Shown: piece by piece, positions 8,050-16,222 of the stretch
Layout of the letters: each line of letters starts with the position of its first letter
Position numbering within the stretch: the first letter of the stretch is position 1
Origin: Rhizophagus irregularis
Lineage: Eukaryota > Glomeromycota > Glomeromycetes > Glomerales > Glomeraceae
Direction of reading: 5' to 3'
NCBI RefSeq assembly: GCF_026210795.1
Contig: NC_089431.1
Span: forward strand, 868,001-932,000
Length of the DNA: 64,000 nucleotides
Notes under the pieces: generated by a model
What the model saw: only the letters and a program-made list of their open reading frames with translations
What the model was told of the DNA's origin: nothing
Database searches by the model: none
Translations under genes and position numbers: made by a program

Positions 8050-9696
8050 ACCATGATTCGTACTTACGAATCTTGGTTTTGGTTTATCCATTCATCGGAA
8101 ATCCACCCAAGTCTATAAAAAAAGAAAAGAACGGTTATTAGTAATCGTTCATTAATATTAATAAAAAAAATTTAACTAAGATTCGTATATACCTACGAAT
8201 CTTGATCTTTTTCCGTTCTCCATAACTTGGAAGCCCACCCGAACCTATAAAATAAAAGAAAGGAACGGTTAGTACCCGTTCCAAAATAATAAAAAATAAA
8301 AATAAAAAATAAACCAAGATTCATACTTACTTACGAATCTTGGTTCCTTTTTTTCCGATCTTCGGAAGTCAACCTGAAACCTAAAAAATAAAAGAAAGGA
8401 ACGGTTAGTAAACCGTTCCAAATAATAAAAAAAAACAAAAACAAAACCAAGATTCGTATATACTTACGAATCTTGGTTCTTTTCTGTACTTCAGAATTCG
8501 AAAATCCACCCGATCCTAAAAAAAAGAAAAGAACGGTTATTAGTAACCGTTCATTAATAATATTAAAATAAAAAAGAAAAAAAAATCAAGATTCGTAATT
8601 AGTAGTTACTTACGAATCTTGATTTTCCATTCTTCAGAATTCAGAAATCCACCCGATCCTAAAAAAAGAAAAAACGGTTATTAGTAACCGTTCGTAATAA
8701 TAATAATAAAAAAAAATTAAACCAAGATTCATACTTACTTACGAATCTTGGTTCCACTTTTTCCAAAGATCGGAAGCCCACCCAAACCTAAAAAAAGAAA
8801 AGAATGGTTATTAGTAACCATTCATTAATAAAATTAAACAAAACAAAAAATTAAAACCAAGATTCGTATATACTTACGAATCTTAGTTTTTTTCCGTTCT
8901 TCGGAACTCGCAAACCTAAAAAAGAAAGAATGGTTATTAGTAACCATTCATTAATAAAATTAAAAAAAAACAAAATTAAAACCATGATTCGTATATACTT
9001 ACGAATCTTGATTTTTTTCATTTTTCAGAACTCAGAAGCCCCTCCTGAGACACCGAACCTATAAAAATAAAAGAAAAAGAACGGTTAGTAATAACCATTC
9101 CAAATATTAAAAAAAGAAAAAAAAACTAAGATTTGTAATACGGAATCTTAGTTTTTTTCCGTTCTTTGGAAACTAACCCAAACGGCCGAACCTATAAGAA
9201 AAAGAAAGGAACGGTTAGTAACCGTTCATATAATAGGAAAAAAAATAAAATAAAAAATAAACCAAGTTTCATACTTGTACTTACGAAACTTGGTTCTTTC
9301 CATTCTTCGGAACTCGGAAGCCAACCCGATCCTAAAATAATAAAGAAAAAAAGGTTATTAATAACCGTTTGTTAATATTACAAAAAAAAAACAAAAAAAA
9401 TTAAACCAAGATTCATTTATTTACGAATCTTAGTTCTTTTCCATTCTTCAGAACTCGGAAGCCAACCCGATCCTAAAATAATAAAGAAAAAACGGTTATT
9501 AGTAACTATTCGTTAATATTACAAAAAAAAACAAAAAAAATTAAACTAAGATTCGTTTACTTATGAATCTTAGTTCTTTTCCATTCTTTAGAACTAGAAA
9601 GCCCACCCGAAACCTATAAAAAAGAAAGGAACAGTTAGTAACCGTTCTGAAATATTAAAAAAAATAAAAACCAAGATTCTTAAGAATTTTGGTTCT
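8050..9696. repeat. Array of ~12.5 two-hairpin units, ~135-bp period
   Basis: Units begin near 8050, 8175, 8313, 8446, 8585, 8721, 8856, 8981, 9125, 9261, 9405, 9545 and 9670 (last one partial), with spacing of 125-144 bp. Each holds hairpin A (type AACCAAGATTCGTA, loop, then the complement) and hairpin B (type GGAACGGTTAGTAACCGTTC), joined by a spacer with CTTCGGAACTCGGAAGCCC and an A-rich tail. Stems are kept by paired changes: ACCAAG/CTTGGT becomes ACTAAG/CTTAGT or ATCAAG/CTTGAT, GATTC/GAATC becomes GTTTC/GAAAC, and GAACGG/CCGTTC becomes GAATGG/CCATTC. Confidence 0.9.
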
Positions 9697-9730
9697 AAAT
9701 CCCCTTCCCCTTCCCCCTTTCCCTATTTTT

Positions 9731-10160
9731 TACCTTAAAGTCCGGTTTTGTATTAAGGCCGGCGTCCTCTTATACGTCCTACAAAAAAAAATAATGAAAA
9801 GAAACGTTAGTTTGTTTCTTAAATTAACAAAACTTCACTTTCCCGTTTTTTACCTTAAAGTCCAGTTTCTTGTTAAAGCTGGTGTCCTACAAAAAAAAAC
9901 AATGAAAAGAAATTTGTTTCTTAAATTAAAAAAAAAATTAAAAAAAATATGTAAGTTTCGAAACGAAACTTATATTACTTCCAAAAAAAAGAGGCAGAAG
10001 AAAGGTGTGAGAAAAGGAGGAGAGCGAAAGGGGAAGCAAGGGAAGGATGAAAGAGAAAGGAAAGGACAATAGGGGAAGGAAGGTGAAGGACAAAAGGACA
10101 GGAAAAGTAGGGACGAAGTGAAGTGAAAGGAAGGGATGAAAGGGGAAAGTTTAAAAAAGA
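9731..10160. repeat. Duplicated ~115-bp segment and a purine-rich strand-biased tract
   Basis: 9731-9845 and 9849-9935 are two related copies containing TTTTACCTTAAAGTCC, GTGTCCTACAAAAAAAA and AATGAAAAGAAA. 9985-10160 is almost only A and G on the plus strand (GGGGAAG and AAAGG motifs). Frames that run through it look like low-complexity artefacts, so no gene is called. Confidence 0.6.
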
Positions 10161-10403
10161 TCCTTTTTTAAACTTTGATACACGTAACACATGATGTTTA
10201 ATTAGACTATTCGACCAATGTCTAATCGTAGATCATGGTTGAATTTTTAATTGAATATAGGCCGGCCTTTTTTGACTAGTGAAATTGGAAATCAGCTATG
10301 CCGAATGTCATCTGATATACAGACGATCATCAATTATTAGCCAAAATTTAGCTGAAATAAGGATGATTTGCCTTATTTCCGATTTGCCTTATTTCGACTA
10401 GTG

Positions 10404-11122
10404 ATATAGTAATATTTTAAAATATTTTAAAAAGTTACAAAATATTACACTTAAAGTTGCTTGCCAAAACCTAAAGGTTTAGGCAAGATGGCATTTCGCC
10501 AAAAGTGAAATTTTGCTGAAACTATATTAAAGTTATATTAAAAAACTGGCAAAACTTTGGAGAAAGGCGAAACTGCTGAAACTTATTATAAATGCTGAAA
10601 CTGCCAAAACTCTGCTGAAACTATAATAAATCTATAGTAAAATTTTGATGAAACTAATCATAGGATTTTGAAGAGGTTTAGACAAGCAACCTTAATTATG
10701 CTTACGCAAACTTGTGGTAGGTCTGAAAACTTACAAAATATTATGTAAAATTACGAAATATTGCAAATCGCAAAATTATGGAATATTACAAATCGTAAAA
10801 TTACGAAGCTTTACCTATCGTAATATTTTGAAATATTTTAAAAAGTTACAAAATATTACGCTTATGCAAACCTGTGACGCAAATGTATTATTCTTGTACC
10901 ATCAGGTGCTATTTTCTTCTACCACCTTACTGTAAAAATATATTATGCGGTGAAGATCAACATGCATATGGTAGAAGAAGATAATATTTGCACCTGTGGC
11001 GGGTCTGGAAGCTTATGAAATATTATGTTGTGTAAACTTGTGCAACTTTTCACACTATATAATTTCCTGATGAAGGCGTATAATGATGAATATGATAACT
11101 GTTAGACATTCTCATTAAGGAT
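10404..11122. repeat. AT-rich degenerate host repeats
   Basis: Repeated ATTACGAAATATT, AAATTACGAA and ATTTTAAAAAGTTACAAAATATTAC motifs, continuing the block seen before 7652. CTTGTGG..GGTCTG followed by AACTTA/AGCTTATGAAATATTATG occurs twice (about 10711 and 10994). The copy near 10805-10860 serves as the empty-site relative of the CACTA insertion. No gene is seen. Confidence 0.5.
10451..10695. mobile_element. Small MITE with TTAA ends (~245 bp)
   Basis: The termini TTAAAGTTGCTTGCCAAAAC and the complement of the right end, TTAAGGTTGCTTGTCTAAAC, match at about 19 of 22 positions. TTAA at both outer ends would fit piggyBac- or Kolobok-type target use, but this is inference. The inside repeats GCTGAAACT and GCCAAAACT several times, and a small hairpin (CCTAAAGGTTTAGG) follows the left end. 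Confidence 0.55.
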
Positions 11123-11412
11123 AGTATATGAGGACCCCGAACAATATATATATAGGTCAGATAAAAAATTCAAAATTTACTAAGGTCAATAAGCAAATAT
11201 TTTTCATGTCTGCTAAGCAAACTTTTATCTAACCCATAAATTTTTTACACTGCTAAGCAATTTATTTTATGACATATATATATTTATATATAATTTTTTT
11301 TATAAAATATGTATATAAAAAAAACTAAAAAAACAAAAATTTTTGAAATAAAGTATGGATAAAGTTATTATTATTTTTTTGTAATATTACAACTTATAAA
11401 TGTTTCTTATTA

Positions 11413-12733
11413 CAGTTTACGACATAAATATTCAGAATTTTTATTTTTATGCATAAAGGAGTGCTGTCACACCAAGTCTTGTGCAACCAAAATAATAATT
11501 AAAATGGAAGTTGATCAGCCCTTTTTAAACATAAATATAGCGTGAAAAATTCTCACCTGATTGTTTATCAGCAGCAAAATAAAATTATGGCACCCACTTC
11601 AGTATTTGAAATGCAAAGGTTGACTGTTAAGGAGCTATGGAATAATAATATACGAAAACCCTCTGAAATAATTAAAATGACTGGTTTTCCAAAGTCTACA
11701 GTATATGACATTATCAATCGTCTAAAAAAAACAGGAAGTGTTGAACACTTACCCGTTCCTGGTCGTCCTCTTGTTCTGATACCAAAAAAACGTTGATATC
11801 TTGGCCGTCTTCTTAAAAATGATAATGCAACAACTTCAGCTTTAATGACAACAAAGCTGAATAATTTGTATCCAAATCTTAATGTATCAACCCGAACTGT
11901 ACAATGTACTCTTAAAAATAAACTTAATTATATTGTTTGTAGACCATGGTCTGTTCCTCTTCTTAAAGAAAGTCATGTTGAAGCTCGTCTTCAATGGGCC
12001 TTAAATCACATCCAAGATGACTGGACTCACACAATTTTTTTGGATGAAAGTACATTTCAGACGTTTCGTAATACTCAAATTGTACGTTACAAGGCTGGAA
12101 ACCCACATCCAGTACATCCTATGGTAAAACATCCATATAAGGTTCATGTTTGGGGTGCATTTTGCCGCCAAGGGCCAATTGGAGTTGCATTATTTACAGA
12201 AAACATGAATTCTGCTAAATACTGTGAAATCCTTCAATCTCAACTACTTCCTAATGCTTATCATGCTGGTTATGGATGGAATTTTCAGCAGGACAATGCG
12301 CCAATGCATACCGCGAAGCTTACTCATCAATTTTTTGTGATTAATAATGTTCCGGTTATTGATTGGCCTGCAAACTCACCTGACTTGAACCCTATCGAAA
12401 ATTTATGGGCGATTCTTAAAGGAAATGTAGAAAGAAGGGTTAATAATTGGGTTATGAAAAAAAAATCACTTGGTGCTAATGATTTTCAAGGCATAATTCA
12501 GCAAGAATGGGATAATATTGATAAAAATCTCTTCTTTAGTTTAGCAGATAGCATGTCAGATCGGATTAACATGGTCATAGAAAATAATGGTTATACGATA
12601 AATTACTAACTTTTAAAGTATGTTTATCTGCACATCTTAAGCTATTAATGGTATAAATTTGAAATAAAAAAAATAAAATTTATTATGTTTTTACATATTG
12701 TGATAAAATTCTGGATATTTATGTCGTGAACTG
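11413..12733 (+). mobile_element. Tc1/mariner transposon (1321 bp), TA-flanked
   Basis: The terminal inverted repeats begin CAGTTTACGACATAAATA at 11413 and, reading in from the other end, CAGTTCACGACATAAATA at 12733. About 27 of the first 29 positions match, and TA flanks both sides (11411-11412 and 12734-12735). Length, TA duplication and the DD34E transposase inside agree with the Tc1 family. It is inserted within the older 8-bp-duplication element. Confidence 0.9.
11587..12609 (+). pseudogene. Tc1 transposase, one in-frame stop
   Basis: From ATG 11587 (MAPTSVFEMQRL) the frame encodes an N-terminal helix-turn-helix region (ELWNNNIRKPSEIIKMTGF...STVYDIINRL) and a GRP-type linker (PVPGRPLVLIP). 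It is interrupted by a TGA at 11794-11796, then stays open in the same frame to 12609. The catalytic part has D in IFLDESTFQ, D in FQQDNAPMHTA and E in SPDLNPIENLW, with 34 residues between the last two (DD34E, Tc1). TGA may have come from CGA (Arg) by one C-to-T change. All else looks sound, so inactivation is recent, unless the stop is read through or is an assembly error. Confidence 0.85.
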
Positions 12734-13528
12734 TAATATTTCGTATATCTGTTCTGTGACTTCAGAGCGTAATTTAGGCACTTTAGTCAAAGGAAACATC
12801 TAAAACCTTCTTAAGTAAAGTTGTTCAGCAGGTTCGAATCTACTTACATATAAATTTTTATCACGATTGAATAGATATTTATGGATTTATTCATGTTTTT
12901 TGTAACGCCACCAATACGCGGAATTTTTATTTTTAAAATTTACTGTAAAATTTGTCAAAAAAAATATTTTTAAAAAATTTTCTAAGTAAAAATGAAATAA
13001 CTTTTACTGATTATTACAAAAATTATAGTGTAAAATTATAAAAAAACAGAAAAACACTTATTTTTCTTGCTCTCATTTTTAATATATATTTTTTTACTGT
13101 TACACGGACGCGTATATGATTTATAATTTACGCGGACGCGTATTTGTTTTATCAAAAACATGATACACAATCACGTCTAAAAATGATTCCTGTAATACGT
13201 ATACAATTAACTTATTCTTTGTATTAAAAATAGTAAATTGTTTTTACACAAACATGTTTATAACTTTGTTTACATATTTTATTAAATTTTTTTAATGTGA
13301 AAAATGTAAATATATATTATATTATATATATATATTAAAAAAATCTATCCTGCTACGCAAATATATATCTGACTATTAATAATTTAATACTCTGCTACGC
13401 ATAATTATATCTGACTATTTAAAAATTATGGTATCAAATAAGCAATAATAAATCTCACATAGGAAAAATTTTTATATGTTGGTTAAGCAAACTCAAAACC
13501 TACCTTTATATATATTGTTCGGGGTCCT

Positions 13529-14205
13529 AGTATATGGATGGAAGTTTTTAGCTTTGAGCTCATTGTTGGAGCAAGTCTAAAGGTTTTTAATGAACACTGT
13601 GAGCACTTCAAAAAAATATGCTTAACTTCATTAATGCTTCATGCTCATGGTGAACATTTGTATTGAGAATAAGTTTATTAATCACTTTGGACCAGATCAT
13701 GAAAATGTAACTACTGTACATATAGTCTATAATAAAAGTAAAGGATGTGCAGTGTTGGTATATAAGGATAGAAAAGTAAGTTTATCAATCTTGAGTACTC
13801 CATGGCAAGATGTGTTTTTTAAACATTCTGATTGATTCTATATGGAAATAATAATTTTTTGTTATGTTGTTAAAGGAAGCTAAAAATATATAGACCTCTT
13901 TATAACCCAGAATCAAAATTTATCTTGTATTAAAATACAATATTTTAGCAGTGGCCAAAATGCTTAATGTTTGTTTCTGATGTGTATGCATTGTGGTGTG
14001 TTTGCATATGAATTGGAAAATAAAATACATGTATCAGTATTTTTAAATTATTGCAGTTTGAAAGAAGCATTGACAAAGATTTACTTAAGTTTCGATTACC
14101 TGAAATGCACAGTATGGATATCAGAAAAAATTTTCGCATAAATGTCAAGTGTCAGCAAATATTTTTTTTCCTTTTGTCTCACATTCTGTCATCCGGTTGA
14201 AGGGA
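13529..14205 (+). pseudogene. Decayed coding region of unknown family
   Basis: Three exon-like plus-strand stretches read as convincing protein: around 13530-13672 (MEVFSFELIVGASLKVF), 13680-13832 (HFGPDHENVTTVHIVY, KGCAVLVYKDRKVSLSIL) and 14058-14204 (FERSIDKDLLKFRLPEM), the last after an acceptor-like TTGCAG. Stops lie between and within them. The first stretch keeps the same frame as sequence just left of 11131, so the 8-bp-duplication element interrupted it. I do not recognise the family; it may be a host gene or another mobile-element protein. Confidence 0.45.
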
Positions 14206-14405
14206 TGCCAAAAGATATGATACTACCAATAAAACAATATTCAATCAAATATGGATATTTTTTTACGTGTATGGGATACGCTGTAATGCTGGGGATGTGT
14301 ATGCTAATCTTTTGTCATTTTTATAGATTTGCAAGGGGAATTAACACAATGACAATTTATTTTGCTATAAAAAGAGACTGGATGAATTGTGTTGACCAAA
14401 GCTAA

Positions 14406-14610
14406 CCCTATAAAAAATTTTTATCTGAATATTTCCATTATTTCTCCGTGTCTTCTGTAAATTCTGTGAAAATGATACATTCACGGAATCATGGATATCC
14501 ATGTTAGCGAGATGAAAATTTCCATAATTTAAGGCTATAAATTCCATTAAAATGATACATTCATGGAAAAAATATGGAAAGATAAAACACGGATCAGATT
14601 TTTTACAGGG
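14406..14610. mobile_element. Small MITE with TAA target duplication (205 bp)
   Basis: Inverted ends CCCTATAAAAAAT and (from the right) CCCTGTAAAAAAT, flanked by TAA at 14403-14405 and 14611-14613. The 3-bp TWA duplication suggests PIF/Harbinger. Inside, AAAATGATACATTCA occurs twice and the halves are partly complementary. Confidence 0.65.
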
Positions 14611-14626
14611 TAATTAATATACCCAA

Positions 14627-14780
14627 TATGTCAGATTCAAAACAAACCAAGACATCAAGAAAAAAAGGCAAAACTCCAAAATCTGTCAACCATCTCTAGA
14701 CAATATCATATGAAGCTATCTTGAAAAATCATGATGATATCGTAGGGGATGAAGAAATTCCAGAGCTAGACCGGGGCACG
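14627..14780 (+). pseudogene. Coding scrap of unknown origin
   Basis: A Lys/Ser/Thr-rich start (MSDSKQTKTSRKKGKTPK) runs into a stop after 23 codons. A second stretch in the next ~90 bp reads YEAILKNHDDIVGDEEIPEL. It is probably the tail of the decayed region to the left. No family is recognised. Confidence 0.3.
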
Positions 14781-14934
14781 TTGCTATGCACCTGCGTATA
14801 AATTTTAAAATATTTTTTAAGTTTTATATTTAAAATATATTTAAATTTTATACTTAATTGTTAAATATACTGAAAATTAGGTCAAATGTTACACACGATG
14901 ATCCAATTTACTATTTTTTTTTAAATTATAATAA

Positions 14935-14972
14935 CTAGCAGTAGCCCGTTGCTTCGCATCGGGTATACAGGT
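14935..14972. repeat. Short hairpin repeat (CCCGTTGCTTCGCATCGGG)
   Basis: CTAGCAGTAGCCCGTTGCTTCGCATCGGGTAT contains a stem CCCG(T/A)..CGGG with a GC-rich loop, which stands out in this AT-rich DNA. A diverged relative may lie at 14768-14795 (GGGGCACGTTGCTATGCAC). It resembles the end motif of dispersed repeats; the family is unknown. Confidence 0.35.
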
Positions 14973-14979
14973 ATGTATT

Positions 14980-16222
14980 GTAATTATATTTGATCGTCAT
15001 TTTTGATCACACGTTTATCAAATTTAAATTAATTTTGATGGAAAAAAAGGTTACAGTATGTGATATATATCAGTTATAACTTTAAGTGTAGAATGTATAT
15101 TTAAAATTTAAATAATTTCTGGAAGTCTTGGCAAATAATATATAATTTGACACAATTAAAATTTTTAATTTATAATGTGGATGGTCTTTTTTAATTATTG
15201 CGAAGGTATAATTCCGGCCAGAATTATACAAATTTCCTTTTCCTGCATTAGAATGAATTTGCCGATCAAGTGGTCTTAACTATTAAGAATAGATCAGGCG
15301 CAACGCCATTAGTAATTAACATTGTATGATTTGTATAACGTAATAGATCAGGTGTAAAGGCGCAGATGAATAACGCATTGCACAATTCAAAGATTATTTC
15401 TACAGGCTAATCTAAACGTTAGTCACACAAACACAATTTTTTTAGATAATTAAATAGATTATATAGACAAACAATTTTTTTTTTAATTATATAGATTGGA
15501 AAGAGAAAATCAGCGCGAAATTTTCACGTACTCTCATGAATATTTTTAGAAACATGTACTTTTTTGTATGTTTCCGAAAATTTTCTAAAAAAAAAAATTT
15601 TTTTAGGAGAGTATCACAAAGTTTTTAAGTTTGGCTAACTATTAAAGTATGACAGTTATATATATTAATGCAATTGTGCATTAATTAAAAATTGAACAAT
15701 ATGCGTAAGTTTTACTTTATAGAATCAGTAGGTTATCAGAAGTTTTTGATCGCGCAATACTGAGAAATAAAATATTTGTCGTACATTTGAGCCTAATTTT
15801 TTGTGTATACATTTCACGTTTCTCAAAAATTTCTCCATATTTTCATATTTAGGCACATACGAATATATGAATTGACCTTTTAAAGTTATATCGAGCGATC
15901 TTTACAGTCATACAACAAACACAACTCTGTAGTACATATTATTTGTATTACGATCTTTGTTGGATAAAATTCGATAATTCTTATATAATCTCTTTCGAAG
16001 GCGTCTATGTGAATGTTGTGAACTAAGCGCACAACATATTCTTATCAAAGCCTTTCTCACTATATTGAAATTGATCAAATATGAAAAAATTGCATTGAAC
16101 GAGCCAAATTTGGAGAAATCATTTTATTCACTTCCATTTTATTTATAAAACTAATCAAAAAAAAATTTTTTTTTTTTTCATAATCATTCATGATAAATTA
16201 ACAAATTTTACAATAATAAATA
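14980..16222. other. AT-rich intergenic DNA upstream of the first membrane-protein gene
   Basis: No gene is seen. A small hairpin (GAAACATGTAC..GTATGTTTC) lies near 15550-15580. TTGATCAAATAT at about 16074 is also found about 125 bp before the ancestral start of the second paralog (about 18770), so it may be a retained promoter element. Confidence 0.4.

Larger units (their letters stand above)
7652..10403. mobile_element. Non-autonomous CACTA-ended DNA transposon (2.75 kb)
   Basis: Starts CACTAGTCGAAATAAGG at 7652 and ends with the exact complement at 10403 (terminal inverted repeat of about 23 bp). It is flanked by the 3-bp duplication ATA (7649-7651 and 10404-10406). A CACTA end with 3-bp duplication is the mark of the EnSpm/CACTA superfamily. 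The pre-insertion site is independently supported: removing the element leaves a sequence that aligns without gap to a related host repeat near 10805-10860. The right terminus repeats GATTTGCCTTATTTC twice, and a further GACTAGTG lies at about 10275. There is no transposase; the inside is almost entirely repeats. Confidence 0.8.
11131..13528. mobile_element. Non-autonomous DNA element with 8-bp target duplication, host of a nested Tc1
   Basis: The left end AGGACCCCGAACAATATATA (11131) and the right end, its complement up to 13528, form ~21-bp terminal inverted repeats. AGTATATG is duplicated at 11123-11130 and 13529-13536. Without the Tc1 inside, the element is ~1.07 kb. Subterminal repeats TGCTAAGCAAA/TGCTACGCAAA recur near both ends, as often seen for transposase binding sites. 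An 8-bp duplication suggests hAT- or P-like elements, but the ends do not match a family I can name. 12736-13500 is AT-rich, with no gene and a repeated ACGCGGACGCGTAT near 13105-13145. Confidence 0.75.

Noticed and set aside
8050-9696. CRISPR-like array of regularly spaced palindromic repeats
   Set aside because: The whole ~135-bp unit repeats, with no unique spacers; the host is a eukaryote and there are no cas genes. It lies inside a CACTA-ended element.
9689-10190. Frames on both strands through the purine-rich tract
   Set aside because: Low-complexity Lys/Arg/Gly or Leu/Ser/Pro translation from simple sequence; no domain and inside a repeat element.
12829-12850. tRNA B-box-like GGTTCGAATCT
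   Set aside because: The arms do not pair into a T stem, and no acceptor or proper A box is found upstream; chance match.
13100-13145. ACGCGGACGCGTAT doublet as a promoter element
   Set aside because: It lies inside a gene-less transposable element; more likely an internal repeat of that element.
14142-14405. 87-residue Cys/Phe-rich plus frame
   Set aside because: It overlaps a better protein-like reading in another frame at 14058-14204 and runs into a MITE boundary.
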